From NCBI GenBank assembly GCA_028819475.1, contig JAPPLJ010000030.1, positions 1 to 64,000 of the forward strand: 64,000 nt of DNA. The letters are read 5' to 3'. The stretch is from Rhodospirillaceae bacterium (GTDB lineage: Bacteria; Pseudomonadota; Alphaproteobacteria; Bin65). Both the position numbers and the translations under genes were made by a program. Positions 7,954 to 17,233 of the stretch are shown in pieces. The notes beneath the pieces are model-generated. The model saw only the letters and a program-made list of their open reading frames with translations. It was not told where the DNA came from and searched no databases. Positions within the stretch are counted from its first letter, which is position 1, and every line of letters begins with the position of its first letter.

Positions 7954-10776
7954 ATGTTCGGCAATCTCGCCCAGAAATTCTTCGGCTCGGCCAACGAACG
8001 CTACATCAGCCGCGTTCAGCCCCTGATCGACCGGATCAACGGGCTCGAGCCGGAGATGGAGGCGCTGTCGGACGCGCAGCTGGCGGCCCGCACCGGCTGG
8101 CTCAGGGAGCGCCACCAGAACGGCGAGGCGCTGGACGACCTGCTGGTCGACTCGTTCGCCACGGTGCGCGAAGCGTCGCGCCGCACCCTGGGCGAACGCC
8201 ATTTCGACGTGCAGCTCATCGGCGGCACCATCCTGCACCGCGGCATGATCGCCGAGATGAAAACCGGCGAGGGCAAGACGCTGGTCGCAACCCTGCCGGT
8301 CTACCTGAACGCGCTCGCCGGCAAGGGCGTCCATGTCGTCACGGTCAACGACTATCTCGCAAAGCGCGACGCTGAGTGGATGGGGCAGATCTACACGTTC
8401 CTCGGCCTCACCGTCGGCTGCATCACCCAGGAGCTCAGCGACGACGAGCGGCGCGCGGCCTACGGCTGCGACGTCACCTACGGCACCAACAACGAGTACG
8501 GCTTCGACTATCTCCGGGACAACATGAAGTTCGACCTGGAGGAGATGGTCCAGCGGCCGTTCAACTTCGCGATCGTCGACGAGGTGGATTCGATCCTGAT
8601 CGACGAGGCGCGCACCCCGCTCATCATCTCCGGCCCGACCGACGACACGTCCGAACTGTATATGGCGGTCGACAAGATCATCCCGAACCTGTCGCCGGAC
8701 GATTACGAGATCGACGAGAAACAGAAGACCGTCGCGCTGACCGACGCCGGCAACGAACATCTCGAGCGCCTGCTGGACGAGGCCGGGCTGCTCAGCGGCA
8801 GCAGCCTCTACGAAATGCAGAATGTCAGCGTCGTCCACCACGCCAACCAGGCGCTGCGCGCCCATACCCTGTTCCGGCGCGACACCGATTACATCGTCAA
8901 GAACGGCAAGGTCGTCATCATCGACGAGTTCACCGGCCGGATGATGGAGGGCCGGCGTTATTCGGAAGGGCTGCACCAGGCGCTCGAGGCCAAGGAGCGC
9001 GTCGAGATCCAGACGGAAAACCAGACCGTCGCGTCGATCACCTTCCAGAACTATTTCCGCATGTATCCGAAGCTGGCGGGCATGACCGGCACGGCCATGA
9101 CCGAGGCGGCGGAGTTCATCGACATTTACAAGCTGGAAGTCGTCGACGTGCCGACCAACCTGCCGGTCGACCGCACCGACGAGGACGACGAGGTCTACCG
9201 CACCGGCGCGGAGCGCGACAACGCGGTGCTCGACCTGATCGAGGACTGCTCGAAACGCGGCCAGCCCATGCTGGTCGGCACGGTCAGCATCGAGAAGTCC
9301 GAACTGCTGTCCGGGAAACTCCAGGAAAAGAAAATCCCGCACCAGGTGCTGAACGCCCGGCACCACGAGCGCGAGGCTTTCATCATCGCCCAGGGCGGCG
9401 AGCCGGCGGCGATCACCATCGCCACCAACATGGCCGGCCGCGGCACCGATATCCGCCTGGGCGGCAACGCCGACATGCGCATCGTCCAAGAGCTGGGCGA
9501 CTTTCCGGAGGGCCCGGAGCGCGATGCCAAAGAGGCCGAAATCCGCGCCCAGGTCGAGGAGCGCAAGAAAAAGGTGATCGCGGCCGGCGGCCTGTTCGTC
9601 GTCGCCACGGAGCGGCACGAGAGCCGGCGCATCGACAACCAGCTGCGCGGCCGCTCCGGCCGCCAGGGCGATCCGGGCAATTCGCGCTTCTTCCTGTCCC
9701 TGCAGGACGACCTGATGCGCATCTTCGGCTCCGACCGCATGGACGGCTGGCTCCAGCGCCTCGGCCTCAAGGAAGGCGAGGCGGTCGTCCACGGCTGGAT
9801 CAACAAGGCGGTCGAGCGGGCGCAGCACAAGGTCGAGGAACGCAACTTCGAGATCCGGAAGAACCTGCTCAAGTTCGACGATGTGATGAACGACCAGCGC
9901 AAGGTGATCTACGCCCAGCGCATCGGCATCATGAAGACGGACGACGTCTCGGAGACGATCCGCGAGTACCGCGAGGAGGCGATCGAGGCGATCGTCGAGG
10001 ACGCGATCCCCGAAGGCGCCTATGCCGAACAATGGGATATCGAGGGCCTGCATACCCGCACGCTCGGCGTCTTCGGCCTAGACCTGCCGGTCCGGGAATG
10101 GGCGGCCGAGGAAGGAATTGCCGACCAGGAAATCTACGAGCGCATCCTCGAGGCCGTGAGCCGGCACATGGCGGAGAAGACCGCGTCCTATTCGCCGGAG
10201 TTGATGCGCCTCGCCGAAAAGAGCGTCCTGCTCCAGATTCTCGACCAGCAATGGAAAGAGCACCTGCTTCAGCTCGACCATCTGCGCCAGGCCGTGAACC
10301 TGCGGGCCTACGGCCAGAAGGATCCGCTGATCGAGTACAAGCGCGAAGCCTTCGATATGTTCCAGGTCATGCTCGCCGGCCTCAAGGAAACCACGGTCGG
10401 CGCGCTTTCCCATCTGGAAATCGAGCTGGATGCCGATCCGGAAAGCCTACTGCCCCAGGACGAGAGCGCGGCCTGGGAACAGTCCGGCCCCGGCATGGGC
10501 GACGACCTTGCGCCCTTCGGCCTGCCGCCGCTCGGATCGCTGGAAGACATGGCGCGCATGGCCGGCATGGACCTGGATGCCCTGGAACCCGAGCCGGAAT
10601 TCACCAACGGCAACGGCGGCGTGATCGCGCCGGCGCGCACCCGTCCGGTCCGCACCCGCAGGGCCGCGGCGACCGTCGATCCGGGCAATCCTGCGACCTG
10701 GGGCAAGGTCTCGCGCAACGCGCCCTGCCCCTGCGGTTCCGGGAAAAAGTACAAGCACTGCCACGGCCGGGTCTGA
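7954..10776 (+). CDS. secA: Preprotein translocase ATPase SecA
   Basis: SecA is the motor that drives unfolded preproteins through SecYEG. The protein is 940 residues, the usual length. The Walker A motif is MKTGEGKTL (102-110), followed by the NDYLAKRD helicase motif and the [19 protein letters not shown]-like motif. Further helicase motifs include NMAGRGTDI and [13 protein letters not shown]. The C terminus keeps the zinc/SecB-binding tail [15 protein letters not shown] 7954 starts [11 protein letters not shown]; a TTG at 7951 directly before it is not needed. Transcription likely starts from the promoter near 7812-7840. The next gene, mobA, converges from the opposite strand 42 bp away. 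Confidence 0.98.
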   Translation: MFGNLAQKFFGSANERYISRVQPLIDRINGLEPEMEALSDAQLAARTGWLRERHQNGEALDDLLVDSFATVREASRRTLGERHFDVQLIGGTILHRGMIAEMKTGEGKTLVATLPVYLNALAGKGVHVVTVNDYLAKRDAEWMGQIYTFLGLTVGCITQELSDDERRAAYGCDVTYGTNNEYGFDYLRDNMKFDLEEMVQRPFNFAIVDEVDSILIDEARTPLIISGPTDDTSELYMAVDKIIPNLSPDDYEIDEKQKTVALTDAGNEHLERLLDEAGLLSGSSLYEMQNVSVVHHANQALRAHTLFRRDTDYIVKNGKVVIIDEFTGRMMEGRRYSEGLHQALEAKERVEIQTENQTVASITFQNYFRMYPKLAGMTGTAMTEAAEFIDIYKLEVVDVPTNLPVDRTDEDDEVYRTGAERDNAVLDLIEDCSKRGQPMLVGTVSIEKSELLSGKLQEKKIPHQVLNARHHEREAFIIAQGGEPAAITIATNMAGRGTDIRLGGNADMRIVQELGDFPEGPERDAKEAEIRAQVEERKKKVIAAGGLFVVATERHESRRIDNQLRGRSGRQGDPGNSRFFLSLQDDLMRIFGSDRMDGWLQRLGLKEGEAVVHGWINKAVERAQHKVEERNFEIRKNLLKFDDVMNDQRKVIYAQRIGIMKTDDVSETIREYREEAIEAIVEDAIPEGAYAEQWDIEGLHTRTLGVFGLDLPVREWAAEEGIADQEIYERILEAVSRHMAEKTASYSPELMRLAEKSVLLQILDQQWKEHLLQLDHLRQAVNLRAYGQKDPLIEYKREAFDMFQVMLAGLKETTVGALSHLEIELDADPESLLPQDESAAWEQSGPGMGDDLAPFGLPPLGSLEDMARMAGMDLDALEPEPEFTNGNGGVIAPARTRPVRTRRAAATVDPGNPATWGKVSRNAPCPCGSGKKYKHCHGRV

Positions 10777-10818
10777 CACCTGCCGGACGGGTTCCGGAAG
10801 CGGCCCGCGCCGCACGTC

Positions 10819-11448
10819 TCAGCCGCCCGACAGGAGCCTCTCCGCCGTCTCCAGGTCTTCCGGGCGGTTGGCGTTGAAGAAGGGGTCGGGCGGGCCGGCG
10901 CCGAAATCGGCGACCGCGAGCCTGTAGCGCGCGGTCCAGCGGTCGACCTTCGTAATTCCCTCGTCGCGCAGGGCGGATTCGAGATCGTCGCGCAGGCCGA
11001 CCGGCCACAGGCCGATCACCGGGTGATGCCGCCCGGCCGACGCGGCACAGGCCATGTCCGCGCCGTCGCGCCGGATCGCGGCGCGAAGGCGTTCGGCAAG
11101 GTCCGGCGGCAGGAAGGGCGCGTCCGTTGCAGCCGTCAGGATCCAGCCCGCTTCCGGCGCGTTGGCGGCGGCCCAGGCCATGCCGGTCAGGACACCGGCA
11201 AGCGGGCCGGGCTGGCCGGGCAGGATGTCGGCGGCGACCGGCAGGCCGAAAGCGGCGAAGCGGCCCGGATCGCCGTTGGCGTTCAGGACCAGACGGCCGA
11301 CCTGCGGCGCGATCCGCTCGATCGCATGGGCGAGCAGCGGCCGGCCGGCGAGCGGACGCAGGCACTTGTCGCCGCCGCCCATGCGGCGCGCCCGGCCGCC
11401 GGCAAGCAGAACGCCGACGGTTGCGGGATCGGATGGTCCGGCTGACAT
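10819..11448 (-). CDS. mobA: Molybdenum cofactor guanylyltransferase MobA
   Basis: A 209-residue nucleotidyltransferase that couples GMP from GTP to molybdopterin-Mo, giving the bis-MGD cofactor of DMSO-reductase-family enzymes. The N terminus has the signature GVLLAGGRARRMGGGDK (about 12-28), the GTP-binding loop with its invariant Arg and Lys. LAGVLTG and the TAATDAPFLP segment (about 95-105) match the metal- and substrate-binding Asp region. Length and motif order are normal. No other moco gene is adjacent. ATG 11448 places the nucleotide loop close to the N terminus as expected. It converges with secA. Confidence 0.92.
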   Translation of the reverse strand: MSAGPSDPATVGVLLAGGRARRMGGGDKCLRPLAGRPLLAHAIERIAPQVGRLVLNANGDPGRFAAFGLPVAADILPGQPGPLAGVLTGMAWAAANAPEAGWILTAATDAPFLPPDLAERLRAAIRRDGADMACAASAGRHHPVIGLWPVGLRDDLESALRDEGITKVDRWTARYRLAVADFGAGPPDPFFNANRPEDLETAERLLSGG

Positions 11449-11611
11449 GGATTTTCGGCGTTGCCGCTCCCCGGTCCGGTCGGAAGCGCCTTATTAGGCC
11501 ATGTCCGATTGCTGCGGAAGCCGGGCAGCCTAACGCGGTACCGGCGCGCGGGCTGCTGCGCTATGCTCCCTGCCCGGCTTTCCCCGGAACGTACGACAGG
11601 CGGGCACGGCG

Positions 11612-12853
11612 ATGACGACCCTGACGCGAGACGACCTGCTGCAACGCGACGCCGGCGATCCGCTGGCGCGCATGCGCGAGCGCTTCGACCTGCCGGACGG
11701 CATGATCTATCTCGACGGCAATTCGCTGGGCGCCCTGCCCCACATCACCAAGGACCGCATCCGCCAGCTGATCGAGGACCAGTGGGGCCTGGACCTGATC
11801 AAGAGCTGGAACGCCCACGACTGGTACCACATGCCGGGGCGCTGCGGCGCCAAGCTCGCCGCCTTCATCGGCGCACGGCCGGGCGAGGTCGTCTGCGCCG
11901 ATTCGACGTCCGTCAACCTGTTCAAGCTGCTCGCCGCCGCGCTGGCCGAGCGGCCCGACCGCACGGTCATCGTCTCGGAGAAGGGCAACTTCCCGACCGA
12001 CCTCTACATCGCCCAGGGCCTCACCGGGATGCTCGGCCGCGGCCACGAACTGCGCCTGGTCGAGAGCGACGCGGAACTGGACGGCGCGATCCGGGACGAT
12101 GTCGCGGTCGTCATGCTGACGCACATCGACTACCGCAGCGGCCGGATGCACGATATGGCGGCGGTGACCGGGCGGGCCCACGACGCCGGCGCGCTCGTGC
12201 TATGGGACCTGGCGCACAGCGCCGGCGCCGTGCCGGTCGATCTCAACGGCGCCGATGCCGACCTCGCCGTCGGCTGCGGCTACAAGTATCTCAACGGCGG
12301 CCCCGGCGCGCCGGCGTTTCTCTTCATCGCGGAACGGCTTCAGGACCGTATCCGGCCGCCGCTCTCCGGCTGGATGGGCCACGCCGCGCCCTTCGATTTC
12401 GACTGGTCCTACAGGCCGGCCGAGGGCATCGCCCGCAATCTTTGCGGCACGCCGCCGGTCCTGAGCCTCGCCGCCCTCGAAGCCAGCCTCGATACGATGG
12501 CGGATCTCGATATGGCCGCGGTCCGCGCCAAGTCTCTGGCGCTGGGCGACCTGTTCATCGAGCTGGTGGAGACCCGCTGTGCGGGGCACGGTTTCACGCT
12601 GGTTTCGCCGCGCGACGCCACCCGGGGCAGCCAGGTCAGCTTCGCCCATCCGGAGGGTTTCACGATCATGCAGGCGCTGATCGCCGGCCACGTCATCGGC
12701 GATTTCCGCGCGCCGGACATCCTGCGCTTCGGCTTCACGCCGCTCTACACCCGCTATGTCGATATCTGGGACGCGGTGGACGTGCTGGCGGATATCATGG
12801 CCAGCGGCCGGTGGAACGAGCCGCGCTTCCGCGCCCGCGGCACCGTCACCTGA
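11612..12853 (+). CDS. kynU: Kynureninase
   Basis: A 413-residue PLP-dependent hydrolase that cleaves kynurenine to anthranilate and alanine (or 3-hydroxykynurenine to 3-hydroxyanthranilate) in tryptophan breakdown. LDGNSLG (34-40) is the family start motif, WDLAHSAGAVP (198-208) carries the PLP-contacting Asp, and GCGYKYLNGGPG (221-232) holds the PLP lysine Lys225. The reading frame is intact to the TGA at 12851-12853. Its last 112 bp plus the stop are duplicated at 13916-14031, so the Abi-like gene downstream appears inserted behind kynU with a second copy of the gene's tail. No other kyn genes are in view. Confidence 0.95.
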   Translation: MTTLTRDDLLQRDAGDPLARMRERFDLPDGMIYLDGNSLGALPHITKDRIRQLIEDQWGLDLIKSWNAHDWYHMPGRCGAKLAAFIGARPGEVVCADSTSVNLFKLLAAALAERPDRTVIVSEKGNFPTDLYIAQGLTGMLGRGHELRLVESDAELDGAIRDDVAVVMLTHIDYRSGRMHDMAAVTGRAHDAGALVLWDLAHSAGAVPVDLNGADADLAVGCGYKYLNGGPGAPAFLFIAERLQDRIRPPLSGWMGHAAPFDFDWSYRPAEGIARNLCGTPPVLSLAALEASLDTMADLDMAAVRAKSLALGDLFIELVETRCAGHGFTLVSPRDATRGSQVSFAHPEGFTIMQALIAGHVIGDFRAPDILRFGFTPLYTRYVDIWDAVDVLADIMASGRWNEPRFRARGTVT

Positions 12854-12854
12854 C
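12739..12854. repeat. Direct repeat copy 1 (native kynU 3' end)
   Basis: This 116-bp stretch, the last 37 codons of kynU with its stop, recurs at an offset of exactly 1177 bp. Only three positions differ: 12751 (C/G), 12767 (T/C) and 12851 (T/C, which destroys the stop in the copy). Similarity ends abruptly on both sides. The repeats flank 1061 bp holding the HEPN/Abi-like gene. The duplicated tail resembles the way integrative elements restore the 3' end of the gene they enter. Confidence 0.93.
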
Positions 12855-13141
12855 ATTCCGCCGTTGCGCGTGGATTACGCAGGCGTCCCGCGCGCCCGAC
12901 CTTTCCGGGACCGGGCCGGCGCGCTCGCCGCGGGGCGGGCGCCTACAGACCGGCCGCTTTGCCGGCGGCCTCCCCGGCCCCTCCCGTGAACGCGGAAAGC
13001 GAATGCGGTTGACAGGCGGACCGGGACAATTCCTGCTGAGGCACAGTCCCGAAGAAATTTAACTCCGAAAAAACAAACCCCGGGCGCATGCGAAACGCAG
13101 AGGCGGACCCGGGGGGTTACAGTCGAGAGGTGGTTTACCCG

Positions 13142-13801
13142 ATGACGGATGTCAATACCTTTCGGGCGCTTCAGGAAGCGTTCTCCCGCGGGCGGATGCA
13201 GACCTACCTGGACTTCGCCCGGGGAGACCGCCAGACCGCGCTGCACCACTATGCCCGGAACGCACAACTCGGGGCCGCTTTCCATGGACCGTTGCAGGCG
13301 CTCGAGGTCGCTCTGCGCAACGCCATGCATGCCCGGCTCGCGGCGCGCTACGGCAGCCGGTGGTACACGGTCGCTGCCGCCGGCCTCGACAGGCACGCCC
13401 GGGACGCTACGGAAGCCGCGCTGAACCGGGGAGCGGCAGAGCCGGGCCGGTTCGTGGCGTCGATGTCGCTGGGCTTCTGGGTCCGGCTCCTCGGCCGCGG
13501 CGGCCATATCGACGGCGGTCGCAAGGCCGACTACGAAAGGACGCTCTGGCGTCCGGCGCTGTTCGAGGCGTTTCCGGGCCGTTCCCGCCGGATGGTGCAC
13601 CGGAGACTGGACCGCCTGCGGCAGCTTCGAAACCGGATCGCGCATCACGAGCCGATATTCGACCGGGACCTGAGGGAGGACTACGAGGGTCTCCTGGAGG
13701 CCGTGGGCTGGATCTCGGCCGACGTCCGACGATGGATCGAGACCCACAGCCTCCTGCCGGATGCGCTCCGGGCGCCGCCCTCCACGCCGGTCTGCTTCTA
13801 G
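13142..13801 (+). CDS. Abi-like protein with HEPN RNase motif
   Basis: A 219-residue protein of the Abi-like (abortive infection related) family. The C-terminal part contains LRQLRNRIAHHEPIF, which includes the HEPN signature R-x4-H (RNRIAH) found in ribonucleases of defence and toxin-antitoxin systems. The N-terminal half has the family block GPLQALEVALRNAMHARL. No membrane segment is seen. ATG 13142 has GAGAGGTGG eight bases upstream; a longer start at 13088 adds 18 poorly conserved-looking residues. No antitoxin or partner gene is adjacent. The gene sits between duplicated kynU tails, so it probably arrived as a single-gene island. A role in phage-triggered RNA cleavage is inference from the family. 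Confidence 0.75.
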   Translation: MTDVNTFRALQEAFSRGRMQTYLDFARGDRQTALHHYARNAQLGAAFHGPLQALEVALRNAMHARLAARYGSRWYTVAAAGLDRHARDATEAALNRGAAEPGRFVASMSLGFWVRLLGRGGHIDGGRKADYERTLWRPALFEAFPGRSRRMVHRRLDRLRQLRNRIAHHEPIFDRDLREDYEGLLEAVGWISADVRRWIETHSLLPDALRAPPSTPVCF

Positions 13802-13915
13802 CCGGTCCGGCTCTGCATCGCCTGACTGCGAATCGGCGCATTAGCTCCGTCCTGCAAACGACAACACTCGAAATGGGGCCGATACCGGCGCGGAACATGC
13901 CGAACGGGCCCTCGG

Positions 13916-14031
13916 GCCGCTCTACACGCGCTATGTCGATATCCGGGACGCGGTGGACGTGCTGGCGGATATCATGGCCAGCGGCCGGTGGAACGAGCCG
14001 CGCTTCCGCGCCCGCGGCACCGTCACCCGAC
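13916..14031. repeat. Direct repeat copy 2 (detached kynU 3' end)
   Basis: Copy of 12739-12854 with 113 of 116 positions identical. The frame is still open as PLYTRYVDIRDAVDVLAD and onward, but it lacks upstream kynU sequence, and the TGA has become CGA. It is a non-functional gene tail. Of the rest of the gene-free gap 13802-14251, 13802-13915 shows nothing recognisable, and the 14024-14138 part contains a tandem repeat and a promoter. Confidence 0.93.
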
Positions 14032-14063
14032 CGGATGCGGCCCCACCTGACCGGATGCGGCCC
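14024..14063. repeat. 20-bp tandem duplication at the repeat edge
   Basis: cacccgaccggatgcggccc (14024-14043) is followed immediately by cacctgaccggatgcggccc (14044-14063), differing at one base. The second unit keeps CACCTGAC, the original end of kynU, while the first carries the mutated CGA. The tandem copy lies exactly at the outer edge of the detached kynU tail. Confidence 0.85.
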
Positions 14064-14109
14064 GGCGCGGCCCTGCCCGTCGGGGCGCAGGATGCGCCGG
14101 GCAGGCGGC

Positions 14110-14138
14110 TTGACACTGCCCCGCCGCCCCCGTTTTAT
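14110..14138 (+). promoter_or_regulatory. Candidate promoter of the liv operon
   Basis: TTGACA at 14110-14115, a 17-bp spacer and TTTTAT at 14133-14138, about 113 bp upstream of livH. No other candidate of equal quality is present between the Abi-like gene and livH. Confidence 0.5.
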
Positions 14139-14251
14139 GCGCGCACGCTGAAAGGACGGGACCGCCCGGCGGCAGGGACGCCGGGCGCAGTCTTTGTCCG
14201 GCCTAGCCGGCCGCGGCCGGCGGATTCGGCCGGGAGGGAATTACCGGGCTC

Positions 14252-15169
14252 ATGGGCCAGCTGATCTTCGAGACGATTCTGAACGGGCTGCAGTTCGGCA
14301 TCTTCCTGTTCCTGGTCGCAGGCGGGCTGACGCTGGTTCTCGGCATCATGAGCTTCGTGAACCTGGCCCACGGCTCCATGTTCATGATGGGCGCCTATGT
14401 GGCGGCGTGGGTGTTCCAGCAGTCCGACAGCTTCCTGCTCGCCGCCATCGTCGCGCTGCCGGTCATCCTGCTGCTCGGCATCGGGCTGGAATATCTCGCC
14501 TTCCGGACCCTCTACACCCGCGATCACCTCGACCAGGTGCTCGCCACCTTCGGCTGCATCCTGTTCTTCAACCAGATGGTGCTGGTCGTGTTCGGCGCCG
14601 AGAGCCAGGAATTCAAGCTGCCGGAATCGATCAACTTTCCGTTTCCGATGCTCGGCTTCACCTATCCGTTCTACCGGCTGATCGTGATTCTGGCCGGCAT
14701 CCTGGTGGCGATCGGCCTGTATATCGCGATTACCCGGACCCGGGTCGGCATGCGCATCCGCGCCGGCGCGTCGAACCGCGCCATGGTCGGCGCGCTCGGC
14801 GTCAACGTGATCGCGCTCTACACCATCGTGTTCGGCATCGGCGCAGCGCTGGCCGGATTCGCCGGCATCATGATCGGCCCGATCGAATCGGTCGAAAGCG
14901 GCATGGGCGAGGAAAAGCTCATCCTCGCCATCGTGGTGATCGTGATCGGCGGCATCGGCTCGATCCGCGGCGCCTTCATCGCCTCGATCATCGTCGGCCT
15001 GGTCGAGATCGGCGGCCGGGTCTTCATGACCGATATCCTGCGCGCCTTCCTGAACGAGGAGTTCGCCCAGACGGCGGGCCCGGCGATCGCCTCAATGATG
15101 ATCTACATCCTGATGGCGGCGATCCTGTTCTTCAAGCCGGAGGGGCTGTTCCCGGCCCGCACCGGCTAG
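14252..15169 (+). CDS. livH: Branched-chain amino acid ABC transporter permease LivH-type
   Basis: A 305-residue inner-membrane permease of the HAAT family. It has eight or so hydrophobic segments and the conserved start ETILNGLQFGIFLFLVAGG, then GIMSFVNLAHGSMFMMGAY, the LivH signature with the NLAHG loop. A coupling-helix region near GALGVNVIALY matches the ATPase-contact EAA-like loop. It pairs with LivM to form the translocation pore. GGGAGGGAA precedes the ATG by 11 bases. It is the first of four co-directional genes (livH, livM, livG, livF). No periplasmic binding protein is in the operon, so substrate specificity (leucine-type amino acid, amide or urea) is open. Confidence 0.9.
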   Translation: MGQLIFETILNGLQFGIFLFLVAGGLTLVLGIMSFVNLAHGSMFMMGAYVAAWVFQQSDSFLLAAIVALPVILLLGIGLEYLAFRTLYTRDHLDQVLATFGCILFFNQMVLVVFGAESQEFKLPESINFPFPMLGFTYPFYRLIVILAGILVAIGLYIAITRTRVGMRIRAGASNRAMVGALGVNVIALYTIVFGIGAALAGFAGIMIGPIESVESGMGEEKLILAIVVIVIGGIGSIRGAFIASIIVGLVEIGGRVFMTDILRAFLNEEFAQTAGPAIASMMIYILMAAILFFKPEGLFPARTG

Positions 15170-15190
15170 GCGGGACGGGAGAACGCGACC

Positions 15191-16453
15191 ATGGCCGGAC
15201 ACGGCATATCCAACCTCAACCCGCGGATCAGATTCTCCTTCGCCGATCCGCGCTTCGTCATCATGGTCCTCGGCCTGATCGGCCTGGCCGTGCTGCCGAT
15301 CGTCGCCGGCGCGGCCGACGACGTGTTCATGATCTCCTTCATGGCGAAGATGATGATCTTCGCCATCGCCGCGGCGAGCCTGGACCTGATCCTGGGCTAC
15401 GGCGGCATGATCAGTTTCGGCCACGCCGCCTATATCGGCCTCGGCACCTATGCCGTTGCCGTATCCGCCCGCTATTTCGGCGACTTTTGCGCCGATGTCG
15501 AGGAAGGCCAGGCCTGCGCCTACGGTTTCCTGGCCAGCGGTTATTTCCAGTTTGCCGTGGCCATCGTCGGCTCGGCGCTGGTCGCGCTGGTGATCGGCGC
15601 GATCTCGCTGCGCACGACCGGCCTCTATTTCATCATGATCACGCTGGCCTTCACCCAGATGCTGTTCTTCCTGGGCATCAGCCTGGAGCCGTTCGGGGGC
15701 GACGACGGCATGACAGTCGACGAGCGCAGCGACTTCGCCTTTTTCACCATCGGCGACGACCTGCTCTACGAGGGCGACGGCGCAACCCTCTATTATGCCT
15801 GCCTGGTCGCCCTCCTGCTGTCGCTGCTGCTGCTGCGCCGCCTGGTGAACTCCCGCTTCGGCATGGTCATCCGCGGCAGCTATTCCAACCCGGTGCGCAT
15901 GGCGGCGCTCGGCTATCCGGTCTACCGCTACCGGCTGACCGCCTTCGTCATCGCCGGGACGATCTGCGGCGTCGCCGGCGCGCTGTTCGCCAACCACCAG
16001 GAATTCCTGACCCCGGAATACATGATGTGGATCCGCTCCGGCGAGATCATGATCATGGTCATCATGGGCGGGATGGGCACGATTTTCGGCCCGGTGTTCG
16101 GCGCACTCGCCTTCCTGAGCATCGAGGAGTTCCTGCAGGAGCTGGTCGGCAGCGACTACTGGATGATTGTGTTCGGCCCGATGCTCGTCCTGCTCGTGCT
16201 GTTCGCCAAGCGCGGCCTGTTCGGGCTGATTCCGGACAACTGGGCGGCGATGCCGCGCTTCGCCGTCGGCTTCGTCCTGCTCGTCGCCGCCGTCGCGATC
16301 TTCCTGTTCCTGATCACGCTGGCGACGCCGCTCACCATCGTGCTCGCCTTCGTCCTGCTGTCGCTGATCGTGAAGCTCGGCGTCGACTACGCCGGCTGGC
16401 CCAGTCCGCTGAAACGGCTGGCGGCGCTGACCGGGAGCCGGTCGGATGGCTGA
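15191..16453 (+). CDS. livM: Branched-chain amino acid ABC transporter permease LivM-type
   Basis: A 420-residue permease, partner of LivH. It carries the LivM motifs DLILGYGGMISFGHAAYIGLG (truncated here to its key part, about residues 63-80) and GGMGTIFGPVFGA in the C-terminal half, with roughly ten membrane segments. After the usual domain a C-terminal extension with two further hydrophobic stretches (about residues 350-405, RFAVGFVLLVAAVAIFLFLI and similar) is present, longer than many homologues. GGGAG lies about 10 bases before ATG. The stop overlaps the livG ATG by 8 bp, which indicates translational coupling. Confidence 0.9.
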   Translation: MAGHGISNLNPRIRFSFADPRFVIMVLGLIGLAVLPIVAGAADDVFMISFMAKMMIFAIAAASLDLILGYGGMISFGHAAYIGLGTYAVAVSARYFGDFCADVEEGQACAYGFLASGYFQFAVAIVGSALVALVIGAISLRTTGLYFIMITLAFTQMLFFLGISLEPFGGDDGMTVDERSDFAFFTIGDDLLYEGDGATLYYACLVALLLSLLLLRRLVNSRFGMVIRGSYSNPVRMAALGYPVYRYRLTAFVIAGTICGVAGALFANHQEFLTPEYMMWIRSGEIMIMVIMGGMGTIFGPVFGALAFLSIEEFLQELVGSDYWMIVFGPMLVLLVLFAKRGLFGLIPDNWAAMPRFAVGFVLLVAAVAIFLFLITLATPLTIVLAFVLLSLIVKLGVDYAGWPSPLKRLAALTGSRSDG

Positions 16454-17207
16454 CTCCCCTCGCCCGGGCCTGCATCTCGAAGTCCGCGACCTGTCCAAGA
16501 GCTTCGGCCAGGTCCACGCGACCCGGAACGTCAACCTGTCGGTCGAGCGCGGCGAGGTTCACGCCATCATCGGCCCGAACGGCGCCGGCAAGACGACCCT
16601 GATCGCGCAACTCAGCGGCGCGATCAGGCCGGACAGCGGCGAGATCATCTTCGACGGCCACGATATCGCCGGCCTGCCGGCGCACAAGATTTCCATGCTC
16701 GGCCTGGCCCGGTCGTTCCAGGTGACCAGCATCTTTCTGGACTTCACCGCCGAGGACAATGTCGCGCTCGCCGTCCAGGCCCACGCCGACCATTCCTTCA
16801 AATTCTGGAAGCCGGCGCAGACCGACCGGGCGCTGCGCGCTCCGGCGCGCCAGGCGCTCGAAACCGTGGGCCTGGGCCATCGCGCCGATACGCTGGCCGC
16901 CGACCTGTCCCACGGCGAGCAGCGCCAGCTCGAGATCGCCATGGCGATGGCCACCGGGCCGTCCATGCTGCTGCTCGACGAACCGACGGCGGGCATGGGC
17001 GCCGAGGAATCGGCCCACATGGTCGAGCTGCTGCGCGGCTTCGCCCGCGACCACACCATCCTGCTGATCGAGCACGATATGGATGCCGTCTTCGCGCTGG
17101 CCGACCGGATTACCGTGCTGGTCTACGGCGAGGCCATCGCGACCGGCGCGCCTGACGAGATTCGCGGCAACGACGAGGTCCGCGCCGCCTATCTCGGCGA
17201 AGACTGA
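16446..17207 (+). CDS. livG: Branched-chain amino acid ABC transporter ATPase LivG-type
   Basis: A 253-residue cytosolic ATPase. Walker A is GPNGAGKTTL (about 42-51), the signature region is LSHGEQRQLEIAMA, a known LivG variant of LSGGQ, and Walker B is LLLDEPTAGM. The H-loop IEHDMDAVF follows. The C-terminal end RAAYLGED matches LivG. It overlaps livM at its start and is followed by livF after 26 bp. Together with LivF it powers the LivHM pore. Confidence 0.93.
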   Translation: MADSPRPGLHLEVRDLSKSFGQVHATRNVNLSVERGEVHAIIGPNGAGKTTLIAQLSGAIRPDSGEIIFDGHDIAGLPAHKISMLGLARSFQVTSIFLDFTAEDNVALAVQAHADHSFKFWKPAQTDRALRAPARQALETVGLGHRADTLAADLSHGEQRQLEIAMAMATGPSMLLLDEPTAGMGAEESAHMVELLRGFARDHTILLIEHDMDAVFALADRITVLVYGEAIATGAPDEIRGNDEVRAAYLGED

Positions 17208-17233
17208 CGGGCGCGGACTGACGGGGCTGGGCG

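Noticed and set aside
7939-10053. 704-codon open frame antisense to secA
   Set aside because: It has no recognisable domain and mirrors secA codon structure; long antisense frames are expected at this G+C.
13009-13037. Promoter for the Abi-like gene with TTGACA at 13009
   Set aside because: No acceptable -10 hexamer lies at 16-18 bp; too weak to annotate.
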